Below, piece by piece: positions 8,672 through 16,297 of a DNA stretch of 64,000 bases; the stretch's first letter is position 1; each line of letters begins with the position of its first letter. Origin of the DNA: Metallumcola ferriviriculae (lineage in GTDB: Bacteria > Bacillota > JADQBR01). Both the position numbers and the translations under genes were made by a program. The DNA is taken from the NCBI RefSeq assembly GCF_035573695.1, contig NZ_CP121694.1, positions 2,518,501 through 2,582,500 of the forward strand. Reading direction: 5' to 3'. The notes under the pieces are model-generated. The model worked only from the letters and a program-made list of their open reading frames with translations, was not told the DNA's origin and did not search any database.

Positions 8672-9718
8672 CTAGTTTTCCCAGAATCTCTTGAACTTCT
8701 GGCAAGTTTGGTCCGAATCCTTAACTGCCTTAGTGGCAAAGTCAGGACCCTTCCAGTAAACACTAAGTTTTTGCTTCTCCACAAAATCCTGCATTTCCGG
8801 ATTTTCAAATGCTTTGTTAAGAGCACCTTCCAATTTGTCCCATCTATCCGGGTATTTCTCCTTAAATCCTTTTTTCACCATTAAGAAACGGAAGTTCGAC
8901 ATGATAGGCATCTTAGGAAGCCCCATCTCTTGCAAAATATCATTAGCTAAAGGAATACCAGGAAAGTCTTTGGACTCTTCTTCATCAAAGAGAGCCAACG
9001 TGCGTATATCTTCACCAACACTGGACATAGTACCATGGAGCTCAGTAATAGTGTAATCCACCTCACCACTCACTACAGCCATACGTTGTGGCCCACCGCC
9101 GTCATAGGGGACACCCGTTGCCTCCTGCCCAGCCAATTCATCCAGTTGAGCAGAAGCCACCTGTGACCAGGAGCTCGGAATGTAGGAGTACTTCACTTTA
9201 GACGCATCTTCTTGAAGCGCTTTAACCAGGTCTTCAAAAGTTTTGTAGGGAGAGTCCTTTTGTACAAAGATAGCCTGGGGCGACCAATAGGTAACACCAA
9301 GATAATCGAAATCATTAAGACCAAAGTCGCTGCCGCGGATAATCTGCCCGCTTAAGTATGGTTGTAATGTATAGACAAGATAAGAGCCGTCGTCGGAATC
9401 ATTTAGAAAATGTGCTTGGGTTCCCACCAGTCCGCCACCGCCGGAGCGATTTTCTATGACAACCGGCACACCCAGTTCTTTCTGTAGAAAAGGAGCAATG
9501 GCTCTGGCCAATCTGTCAGTAGTACCGCCAGTGCTATAAGGGACAACAATATTTATCGGATCTTTGGGCCATTCGTCAGCCTTTGCTTCTTGCTGACCTT
9601 GTTCTTCAGACTTAGGTTGTTCTTTTTCTGCAGTGGGCTGCTGTCCACACCCCGCAACCAGAACAACTGCTAACATCAGACAAATCACTAACAAAAACCA
9701 TTTTTTACTTACTTTCAT
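8672..9718 (-). CDS. tctC: TTT transporter periplasmic-type solute-binding lipoprotein
   Basis: A 348-residue protein with a lipoprotein signal: Lys-rich start, hydrophobic core and lipobox LVAGC at about residues 20-24, followed by a Gln/Glu/Lys-rich tether. The mature part shows TctC features: WPKDPINIVVPYSTGGTTDRLAR, where the STGGTTD loop binds a substrate carboxylate, and ENRSGGGGLVG. It captures an extracellular carboxylate and delivers it to TctAB. AAGGAGGG lies close ahead of the ATG. It is the first structural gene behind the IclR regulator, with a 135-base gap probably holding the operon promoter. Confidence 0.92.
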   Translation of the reverse strand: MKVSKKWFLLVICLMLAVVLVAGCGQQPTAEKEQPKSEEQGQQEAKADEWPKDPINIVVPYSTGGTTDRLARAIAPFLQKELGVPVVIENRSGGGGLVGTQAHFLNDSDDGSYLVYTLQPYLSGQIIRGSDFGLNDFDYLGVTYWSPQAIFVQKDSPYKTFEDLVKALQEDASKVKYSYIPSSWSQVASAQLDELAGQEATGVPYDGGGPQRMAVVSGEVDYTITELHGTMSSVGEDIRTLALFDEEESKDFPGIPLANDILQEMGLPKMPIMSNFRFLMVKKGFKEKYPDRWDKLEGALNKAFENPEMQDFVEKQKLSVYWKGPDFATKAVKDSDQTCQKFKRFWEN

Positions 9719-9853
9719 TGTAACCCTCCTTAGAATGTTATGTTACTTACACTGAAACGGGATTTCTTAGAACGAACCAATTACTTCATGGCGTGTTTCA
9801 CTCCTTTCCATTAGGTTCTCAAACAAATCTTAACTCCTTAGCTCAGTCACTCT
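9719..9853 (-). promoter_or_regulatory. Probable promoter/operator gap between the IclR regulator and tctC
   Basis: 135 bases without a gene lie directly upstream of tctC. A short dyad GAAACGGGATTTC is present at about 9752-9764 and TGTTTCACTCC occurs near 9801. No clear -35/-10 hexamers were seen. The region is the natural place for IclR control of the operon, but the full 17-base dyad found at 10674-10690 is not repeated here. Confidence 0.35.
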
Positions 9854-10636
9854 TTATTTTCCTTTCCAACCCATCTGGAAAGAGACTTCCTTAGCGCATT
9901 CCATAGTATCCTTTATCAATTCCGTCACCCGTTCAGGAGTGAAACGTACCGAAGGCCCAGAAATACTTATCCCAGCCACTACTTCCCCGTCATAATCCCT
10001 AACAGGTGCCGAAATAGATGCAGAGTTTAGCACTCTCTCACCCGTCGTACAAGCACATCCCTGCCTTCTAATATTCTCTATCTCTTCGGCCAACACTGAA
10101 GGATTAATGTGTTGGCCGTCAGCCTGATTATGCTTAAGTACGTTATTGATTATTTGGTCCTTTTCTTTTTCCGGCAGATAAGCCAGCAACAATTTGCCAG
10201 AGGCCCCGGTATATAGGGGATTATGAAGCCCAATCTGAACAAAGTTACGGATATCCTCTGAGCTTTCTACCTTCTCAATACATACACGGCTATAGTTTCG
10301 GACAATATTAAGTGTCACAGTTTCTCTTGTTTTTTCGCTTAAATGCCTCATAAAAGGTAAAGCAGCATCACGTATTTCAATTTGAGATATGGCCATATTG
10401 CCTAGATCCAAAAGCTTTAGGCCTAATCGGTATTTTTGGTTATCCGGGTTTTGCATTATCATCCCGCGATATTCCAGAGTCTTTAATAATCTAAATACCG
10501 TACTTTTATTTAAACCAATTTTTTGACTTAACTCGCTAATTCCCAACTCAGGTTTTTCCGCAGTAAAGGCAAACAAAACATCGATACTACGGTCTACCGA
10601 ATTGATGATGTGCTGTTGATTAATGACTTTTGACAT
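9854..10636 (-). CDS. IclR-family transcriptional regulator of the TTT/dehydratase operon
   Basis: A 260-residue regulator. Residues about 10-70 form the winged helix (INSVDRSIDVL, LGISELSQKIGLNKSTVFRLLKTL), and the rest is the IclR effector domain, with GASGKLLLAYLP and a C-terminal ISAPVRDYDGEVVAGISISGP. IclR proteins commonly bind small organic acids, here probably a substrate or intermediate of the downstream pathway. The ATG at 10636 is preferred over an upstream GTG at 10645 because AAAGGTGG lies five bases ahead of it and overlaps the GTG. A 17-base dyad at 10674-10690 just upstream may be its own operator. Confidence 0.9.
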   Translation of the reverse strand: MSKVINQQHIINSVDRSIDVLFAFTAEKPELGISELSQKIGLNKSTVFRLLKTLEYRGMIMQNPDNQKYRLGLKLLDLGNMAISQIEIRDAALPFMRHLSEKTRETVTLNIVRNYSRVCIEKVESSEDIRNFVQIGLHNPLYTGASGKLLLAYLPEKEKDQIINNVLKHNQADGQHINPSVLAEEIENIRRQGCACTTGERVLNSASISAPVRDYDGEVVAGISISGPSVRFTPERVTELIKDTMECAKEVSFQMGWKGK

Positions 10637-10673
10637 AAGAACCACCTTTGCAAATTAGATTAATTGTAAATCT

Positions 10674-10690
10674 GTTTCACCTGATGAAAC
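10674..10690. promoter_or_regulatory. Candidate IclR operator upstream of the first IclR gene
   Basis: GTTTCACCTGATGAAAC is a dyad with perfect GTTTC/GAAAC half sites and a seven-base centre, 38 bases upstream of the regulator's ATG. The same half sites and spacing recur at 55827-55843, beside the second IclR gene. IclR-family operators of this GTTTC/GAAAC type are known; binding here is inferred. Confidence 0.5.
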
Positions 10691-10997
10691 GCCGTTTTGT
10701 ATGTTAAAACAAGTTAGCCATAGTTTACTGTATATTCTTAAAATATTAAATTGTTTTTCTGCCAATGGAAGAATTTCGGGGGTGAATGGAGGAATTTAGT
10801 GAAGCCCCAATCAAAAAACCTGATTGAAGCTTCATTTCTAAATAATATGCGATTCTATATCAACCTCACAACAGGGACATATTTATTAGCTGACAGCAAA
10901 AAACTGCGGGAAAGAAAAACACCGCAGCTTTTTAAGACACCCCCGGTGCCTGACACCGAGGGTATCCCTATAGCCTTAAGAAGTAAGCCGATAAAAT
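10691..10997. other. Intergenic stretch with a partial repeat
   Basis: No gene is supported. At about 10936-10972 there is a damaged repeat copy (GACACCCCCGGTGCCTGACA and following GAGGGTATCC). The rest, including a short open frame on the plus strand from 10751, lacks a ribosome site and recognisable protein features. Confidence 0.4.
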
Positions 10998-11060
10998 AAT
11001 AAGTGACACCCCCGGTCATAATGGTGTCAGGCACCGAGAGTGTCCGGGGTGTCACTTATT
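10998..11060. repeat. Dispersed palindromic repeat, full copy
   Basis: AATAAGTGACACCCCCGG at the left pairs with CCGGGGTGTCACTTATT at the right, around a core GGTGTCAGGCACC. It lies 23 bases behind the stop codon of the acyl-CoA ligase gene (11084). It has no T tract, so it is not a classical terminator although the transcript would fold strongly. Confidence 0.85.
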
Positions 11061-11083
11061 TGTCGGTCGTGCACCTGCTGATC

Positions 11084-12706
11084 CTACCCTTCTACAACTG
11101 CCTTAGCCTGTTCTGAAAGTTTACGCCGCAGGATTTTTCCTACTGCGGTCTTGGGCAGTTCACCCATAAACTGTACTTTACGCGGCGCCTTGTAAGAAGC
11201 CATTTTATCCCTGCAGAACTTGATAATTTCTTGCTCCGTCAAGTTGGATCCCTCTTTGGTTACCACAAAGGCCCACACCGTTTCCCCTCGGTATTGATCA
11301 GGAACACCGGCCACAGCGGCCTCCACAACACCGGGACATTCGTAGAGTACTTCCTCAACCTCCCGGGGATAAATATTATAACCGCCGGCAATAATCATTT
11401 CCTTCTTGCGATCCACAATGGAGAAATAACCGTCTTCATCTACTATTGCAATATCACCGGTATAGAGCCAGCCATCCTTTAACGATGCTGCGTTTTCCTC
11501 CGGCATATTCCAATAACCCTTCATCACTTGGGGACCTTTGATGATCAGTTCACCCCGCTCACCCACGGGTACTTCCTCCCCTGTAGCAAGATCCACAACT
11601 TTACAGTCCGTATCGGGAAATGGAATGCCAATGGTTCCCACCCTATTATTATCTAACGGATTAGCGTGCGTCACCGGCGATGCCTCAGACAAACCATATC
11701 CTTCGAAGAGAGATGCACCGGTGGCATTAACAAAGTTTTTATGCACTTCTATCGGCAGTGCCGCCCCGCCACTGTTACATAAACGAATGGAAGAAGTATC
11801 AAAATCCTTAAAATTCGGCTGCTGCAGCAGCGCAGCGTACATAGTGGGTACGCCGTGAAACATAGTTGGCTTGTATCCTTGAATCAGTTTCAGAATTTCC
11901 TGAGGCTCAAAACGCGGGACCAATATTCCCGTAGCCGCCAGTAACACTCCTGCATTCATAACGCAGGTCATACCGTAAGAATGGAATAATGGCAGTACTG
12001 CCAAGCCGCGATCTGTAGCCATTTGCATATCCGGGTCCCAACATTTAATCATATGTGCATTATACAAGATGTTTTGGTGAGTAAGCATAGCCCCTTTGGC
12101 AGTACCTGTAGTGCCGCCGGTATATTGCAAAACAGCCACATCTTCCGCCAAGTTAATATCCACCTGAGGCGGGTCATTGGGTGATGCGACTATCAAGGTG
12201 TCGAAGCGGTGAACATCTTCCCCTTCAATCGTCTTTTCTTCTCCCAAAGAAAAGACGATAATATTATTTAATGAAGATTGTGGCTTTGCCGCTGCCACCG
12301 TGGGAAACAAAGCATCATAGACAATCATTGTTTCCGCCCCGGAATCTTTAAGCTGGTGGCTCACTTCTCGTTCAGTATACATCGGATTAGTTTGAACAAC
12401 TATAGCGCCGAGTTTCAAAACAGCGTAATAACTGATCATATAATAGGGAGAATTAGGGGCCATGATGGCTACCCGATCCCCTTTGTTCACTCCCAAGCGG
12501 GAAAGCGCAGTGGCAAACCGCCCTACCTGTTCATTATATTCCTTGTATGTCGTTTTTTTACCGTAAAAGATATACGCATCCACATCACCATATTGCGCTG
12601 AAATCTCTTCCAACATTCCCGGCAGAGCTTTCTTGGGATAATCCAGAGACGGGCTAACCCCCTCAGAATAAAACCTATGCCACGGGCGATTAAAGTTTTT
12701 GGACAC
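11084..12706 (-). CDS. Long-chain fatty acid-type acyl-CoA ligase (AMP-forming)
   Basis: A 540-residue adenylate-forming enzyme. The P-loop-like motif YTGGTTGTAKGAMLTH (near residue 185), the YGLSEASP motif, the YTGDIA motif and the C-terminal catalytic Lys in the KTAVGKILRR segment are all present. It activates a carboxylic acid with ATP and CoA; sequence resemblance is to FadD-type long-chain ligases, but medium-chain or aromatic substrates are possible. The GTG at 12706 is chosen because GAGGGGG lies eight bases ahead and family similarity begins there; an ATG 24 codons upstream would add an unrelated Arg/Pro-rich stretch. It appears to be transcribed alone, without beta-oxidation genes. 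Confidence 0.88.
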   Translation of the reverse strand: MSKNFNRPWHRFYSEGVSPSLDYPKKALPGMLEEISAQYGDVDAYIFYGKKTTYKEYNEQVGRFATALSRLGVNKGDRVAIMAPNSPYYMISYYAVLKLGAIVVQTNPMYTEREVSHQLKDSGAETMIVYDALFPTVAAAKPQSSLNNIIVFSLGEEKTIEGEDVHRFDTLIVASPNDPPQVDINLAEDVAVLQYTGGTTGTAKGAMLTHQNILYNAHMIKCWDPDMQMATDRGLAVLPLFHSYGMTCVMNAGVLLAATGILVPRFEPQEILKLIQGYKPTMFHGVPTMYAALLQQPNFKDFDTSSIRLCNSGGAALPIEVHKNFVNATGASLFEGYGLSEASPVTHANPLDNNRVGTIGIPFPDTDCKVVDLATGEEVPVGERGELIIKGPQVMKGYWNMPEENAASLKDGWLYTGDIAIVDEDGYFSIVDRKKEMIIAGGYNIYPREVEEVLYECPGVVEAAVAGVPDQYRGETVWAFVVTKEGSNLTEQEIIKFCRDKMASYKAPRKVQFMGELPKTAVGKILRRKLSEQAKAVVEG

Positions 12707-13122
12707 ACTGTTTCCCCCTCGTATATTATTTAGCACCCTTTTATCCGAGGGCGCCGGTCGGACACGGCTTGGCCGCACGGAGCAGCAACCAGAGTCAAAC
12801 AGATCAATGTCGTAAATATTTAGGACTTTTCGATAAATATGTGATCACACGACCTTAAGACTACTTGGGCGTACCACCCCCAGTTAGACAGAATCCCCAA
12901 AATGATCGTCGTTTTTTCAATATTCAGTCAATTTTTCTTAATCTAGCTACCGTTCTTCGCTCATCCTACGGTCCCTGCATTATTACCCCACTGATATATA
13001 ATATGATTATACCATTTATTGGATATCAGCGTCAATTTTATCCGCGGCTTACAGGGGAGGTTTCTCCAGCGCGAGCCGGCTTGGTATGTTCTAAAATAAC
13101 CCTGCATAACAAACAATAACCC
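12707..13122. other. Intergenic region upstream of the acyl-CoA ligase gene
   Basis: About 415 bases without a supportable gene on either strand. The ligase ribosome site is at about 12714-12720. Short open frames on both strands lack ribosome sites and look like chance. No riboswitch or clear promoter was recognised. Confidence 0.4.
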
Positions 13123-13167
13123 AATAACTTGACAAAAAGGTGCCTGACACCATTTTGTCAAGTTATT
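13123..13167. repeat. Dispersed palindromic repeat, complete TTGACA-type palindrome
   Basis: AATAACTTGACAAAA (13123-13137) is mirrored by TTTTGTCAAGTTATT (13153-13167) around the core GGTGCCTGACACC. The 45-base palindrome ends six bases behind the stop codon of the small transporter gene at 13174. Each strand therefore carries a TTGACA hexamer without a matching -10. Confidence 0.9.
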
Positions 13168-13173
13168 GCCTGC

Positions 13174-13533
13174 TTAGCTTCTTGAAATAAACGTCACACC
13201 CGCTAATATAAAAAGCAACCCAGTCACACGAAAGAGAGAAATATGTTCCTTAAATAACCACGCGGAGAGCAGTAAGATAAAAACATAATTCAAACTGACA
13301 AGGGGATAGGCGTAGCTCAGTTCGGTTTTGGACAGGACCGCTAGCCAGAGGACAGCGCTGATGCCAAAACATATAAACCCCAGGGGAATTTCTGGTATTA
13401 GGAACACCTGGAGCAGTTTAGCCCAGATGTCAACGGCGGAAATGGAGCCGAATTTTTTCATGCCCATTTTGATTAACACTTGCCCGACTGAACCGAAAAC
13501 AACTGATAATAGAATAACCAGCAAATTAGCCAC
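13174..13533 (-). CDS. Small EmrE/ArnE-like four-helix transporter
   Basis: A 119-residue, four-helix protein of the drug/metabolite transporter superfamily: GSVGQVLIKMGMK in helix 1, ELSYAYPLVSLNYVFILLLSAWLFKE across helix 3 and the loop, and a C-terminal GLLFILAGVTFIS. The membrane Glu typical of EmrE drug exporters is not in helix 1, so it is closer to ArnE/ArnF-type lipid-linked sugar flippase subunits. It overlaps the upstream glycosyltransferase by eight bases and closes the XrtG operon. Moving a lipid-linked sugar made by the neighbouring transferases across the membrane is a reasonable inference. The start is GTG. Confidence 0.75.
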   Translation of the reverse strand: MANLLVILLSVVFGSVGQVLIKMGMKKFGSISAVDIWAKLLQVFLIPEIPLGFICFGISAVLWLAVLSKTELSYAYPLVSLNYVFILLLSAWLFKEHISLFRVTGLLFILAGVTFISRS

Positions 13534-14290
13534 TGAACCTGCCCCTTTCTTTTGCTAATACTAAATCCATATGATCTAACAGCAATCGGAAGTAACCGCC
13601 AATAGTCCTAAAAATTTTCATTTTGCTGGCTCCTTCTTTAAGGTCGTACCGCAGTACCAAACCAACCTCAGATATTTTGGGAGAAAACGGGGCTAACTGG
13701 GCGAGAATTTGTGCCATACATGTGAAGCCGGTTTCGGTGATAAACTTGTCCTGGTAAAACTCAAACGCCCGTTGAATAATATGGGCAGAATAAAGTCGAA
13801 AACCACAGGTATAGTCTTTTACCCCCTTAATGCGTAAGCAGCAGGTCAACATGATACTGGCACATCGACTGAGCAATCTTCTATGCAGCGAAAGCCCCAC
13901 CTCTTTTCCTCCTAAGGCGTATCTTGATGCGATTACGATATCACTTCCGGCCCGCGCCTCCTCCACCATATCCACCATCAGTTGAGGACTGTGAGTGTTG
14001 TCCGCATCAAGAGTGACTATAAAATCACCTTTATCGGCCGTATCGGCGATGTATCTCAAACCGGTACGTATTCCGGCGCCCAGCCCCTTGTTTACCCCAT
14101 GCTGCAACAAGGTAATGGGCATCCTTCCAGCATACTGCCTGGTAATTACTGCAGTAGCATCGGTGCTGCCATCATCCACCACAACAATTGAATAAGACTC
14201 ATCCCCGGCCGAAAAACTATCTAAAATAGCTTCAAATAATTTCGGCAAAGCTTTTTCTTCATTTAAGGCAACCAGCAATACGTAAATCAT
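13526..14290 (-). CDS. GT2 glycosyltransferase (dolichol-phosphate-mannose-synthase-like)
   Basis: A 254-residue family 2 glycosyltransferase without obvious membrane spans. VALNEEKALPKLFEAI near the N-terminus, VVDDGSTDAT, and the metal-binding TLDADNTHSP (DXD) are visible, and the order of motifs fits DPM1-like polyprenyl-phosphate sugar synthases. These make polyprenyl-phosphate sugars at the inner membrane face. It sits between the BcsA-like transferase of the XrtG system (43 bases upstream) and the small flippase-like transporter, so it may supply a lipid-linked sugar donor. The ATG at 14290 has GAGGGGTG about eight bases ahead; a GTG three codons earlier is weaker. Confidence 0.85.
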   Translation of the reverse strand: MIYVLLVALNEEKALPKLFEAILDSFSAGDESYSIVVVDDGSTDATAVITRQYAGRMPITLLQHGVNKGLGAGIRTGLRYIADTADKGDFIVTLDADNTHSPQLMVDMVEEARAGSDIVIASRYALGGKEVGLSLHRRLLSRCASIMLTCCLRIKGVKDYTCGFRLYSAHIIQRAFEFYQDKFITETGFTCMAQILAQLAPFSPKISEVGLVLRYDLKEGASKMKIFRTIGGYFRLLLDHMDLVLAKERGRFSG

Positions 14291-14342
14291 GTTTACCACA
14301 CCCCTCTTTCACGATTGCAGACGTCGCCTCTGCACCACCCGT

Positions 14343-15695
14343 CTATGCCGAGCTCTTATTTCTACCCAGCACTCTGAAAACAAATTTACCTAGGCCGCGC
14401 AGTGCCCGCCGCGTCTGGGCCACCGGGTTCTCCGCATTCCACTGGGCGGGTTCGGTGATAGCATGTATCATGGCCGCGACACGAAACCAAAACACAATGA
14501 AGCGGAAAACGGGCATAAAGATAATCACCCAGCAGTGCTCCCGAAGATACGCCCGGTACTCTTTGTCGAGATAGAAATAGGCTACCAGCAGGTAATTGGC
14601 ATCAATGAACAAATACATCAGATAGACAAAGAAGTTAGCCAAAAGAATTAGCTCTAAAGGGTAACCGACAAATACCAAGAGCGGCGTCAGCACCGTCCAC
14701 ACTATTCTGGGAAACATCAAGGTATGGTCGATAAAGAGCATTCTGGAGGCAAAGGAGCGGATTAATTTTAGGACGCTGCCCTTGTAAAGTTCCGTATAAG
14801 AACTTATTACTTCCAGTTCTCCTCTCTGCCAGCGCACCCTTTGAGAATAAAGCTTAGCCCAAGAAGAAATCGGCTCCAAGTATATCTTTGCTTTATCCAT
14901 AAAAATAAGTTTCTGCTGGTCGTTGCGCATGCGCAGCTCAAAAGTCATCTTTGTATCCTCAGAAATTGAGTTAGAATCATATAAATGAGTGTTAAGCAGC
15001 GACCTCCTGTTAAAACAAGAAAACGCGCCGGCCAAGGTAAACAATCTATTTCTGTGAGATTGGTATTTCCTGCCCACAAAAAAGGCTTCCAAGTATTCAA
15101 GCAGTTCACAATGCTGCAGCAGCCTCAGCCCAAGCGACTTCTTATTAATCTGCTTATGATCTATCAGGATAGCTCCGGTAGCACCGGCGACTTGATCATT
15201 AAGAAACATCGCATGAACAGTTTCCAGCACCACATTAGGGCCGATCTGAGCATCGGAATCCAAATTGATGATGATTTCGCTGTTACCCAAAAAAACACCG
15301 GAGTTGAGCGCTTTTGCTTTTCCTGCCTCCTCGATCCTCACCCAGCGCAGGCAGAGACCACCATGTGCGTTGGAAAACCGGTTAAAAACGCGAAAACTAT
15401 CGTCACTGCTGCCATTATCTATCAAAAACACCTCGATTCGCTCACGAGGGTAATTTTGTGCAAAAATTGATGTCAGGCAGGCATGCAGTGTTCCTTCAGA
15501 ATTATGCACCGGCACTACTATCGACACCCGGGGATAGTAACTAATGCTCAAATCTTTATCCTCACGCTGCTCCTTTCTCAACATGCGCCAGGAAAAAATA
15601 ATATGTTTGGCGGCTATCACCCCATCCAGCATCATGGGAATGAGCAGCCAAATACCCCAAAAAATGATGAAATTCCATAAAAATTCTTTAGTCAT
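14343..15695 (-). CDS. Membrane glycosyltransferase, exosortase G-associated type (TIGR03111-like)
   Basis: A 450-residue processive-type GT2 enzyme. An N-terminal helix (about residues 8-28) is followed by the catalytic domain with VVPVHNSEGTL, IDNGSSDDS, NLDSDAQIGP (DXD), SEDTKMTF (TED-like) and QRVRWQRGE (the QxxRW motif), then several C-terminal helices from about residue 325. These are hyaluronan/cellulose synthase-like features. A distinct clade of such transferases is known to travel with XrtG in Firmicutes. It lies just behind xrtG. The sugar transferred and the acceptor are unknown; the context suggests an extracellular glycan or glycoprotein. Confidence 0.87.
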   Translation of the reverse strand: MTKEFLWNFIIFWGIWLLIPMMLDGVIAAKHIIFSWRMLRKEQREDKDLSISYYPRVSIVVPVHNSEGTLHACLTSIFAQNYPRERIEVFLIDNGSSDDSFRVFNRFSNAHGGLCLRWVRIEEAGKAKALNSGVFLGNSEIIINLDSDAQIGPNVVLETVHAMFLNDQVAGATGAILIDHKQINKKSLGLRLLQHCELLEYLEAFFVGRKYQSHRNRLFTLAGAFSCFNRRSLLNTHLYDSNSISEDTKMTFELRMRNDQQKLIFMDKAKIYLEPISSWAKLYSQRVRWQRGELEVISSYTELYKGSVLKLIRSFASRMLFIDHTLMFPRIVWTVLTPLLVFVGYPLELILLANFFVYLMYLFIDANYLLVAYFYLDKEYRAYLREHCWVIIFMPVFRFIVFWFRVAAMIHAITEPAQWNAENPVAQTRRALRGLGKFVFRVLGRNKSSA

Positions 15696-15703
15696 TGGTA
15701 ACC

Positions 15704-16297
15704 CTAATTTCCTTGTTTATTTAAAAAGAACATTGTCCTTTTGGTAAAGAAAAACCAATACAGCATCAGCATCAACAAGAAAAATACACCCCGGCCTAAA
15801 ATGGTATGGGCAATAAAGATGGCATTCCTACCCCAGTAATAAACAGCCGCTATTATCAGCTCTACCCGAACAATGTTGATGATAAAAATTAAAGCGCTGC
15901 CCACAACCAGAGCATATACCTTCTTCTGCCTGCGGAGCACCGGATAAAAAACTGCCAATCCCAGATAAACGCTGATTTCCAACAGCCCCGAACACTCAGT
16001 ACCCACTTCAAGCGAAGTATAGCCGCTGATTTGCGTGCCGGTCATCAGGATAGTACCCGCCGCTTGAAAAGGTACCACAGGAATACCCAACATCTGATTG
16101 ATACTGGTCAAGATACCAATCGCCAATTGACTGAGGCGGTATTCCACCGTGGTGTTTTGCAACATAAAAGCCATAATCAGCGCCAAACCTACTGAACCCC
16201 AGATAAAGTAAAACACCCTTATCCTATAGATATAAAAGAAAAGCAGTATAGCCAGCCAGACAACGATTATGGGCAAGAAAAGAGTTAATTTTTCCAT
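15704..16297 (-). CDS. xrtG: Exosortase family protein XrtG
   Basis: A 197-residue polytopic membrane protein of about six helices. The exosortase/archaeosortase catalytic triad is visible: Cys in GTECSGLLEIS (about residue 106), Arg in NIVRVELI and His in FIAHTILGR. Exosortases are proposed transpeptidases that cleave C-terminal sorting signals. XrtG is the Gram-positive form and its target proteins are not firmly known. It overlaps the upstream 1296-residue gene by 13 bases and precedes the associated glycosyltransferase, the diagnostic gene order. No obvious separate cargo gene with a classical PEP-CTERM tail was seen in the window. Confidence 0.87.
   Translation of the reverse strand: MEKLTLFLPIIVVWLAILLFFYIYRIRVFYFIWGSVGLALIMAFMLQNTTVEYRLSQLAIGILTSINQMLGIPVVPFQAAGTILMTGTQISGYTSLEVGTECSGLLEISVYLGLAVFYPVLRRQKKVYALVVGSALIFIINIVRVELIIAAVYYWGRNAIFIAHTILGRGVFFLLMLMLYWFFFTKRTMFFLNKQGN

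Noticed and set aside
6617-9718. Citrate-specific transporter call for tctCBA
   Set aside because: Family membership is clear but ligand specificity cannot be read from sequence, and the neighbouring enzymes are not those of citrate fermentation.
10998-11060. Classical rho-independent terminator
   Set aside because: The stem is strong but there is no T run on either strand; recorded as a repeat.
12707-13122. T-box or other riboswitch upstream of the acyl-CoA ligase
   Set aside because: No conserved T-box bulge sequence or paired terminator/antiterminator stems could be found.
14985-15470. 161-codon plus-strand frame opposite the BcsA-like glycosyltransferase
   Set aside because: The minus-strand gene has all catalytic motifs; the opposite frame has none.
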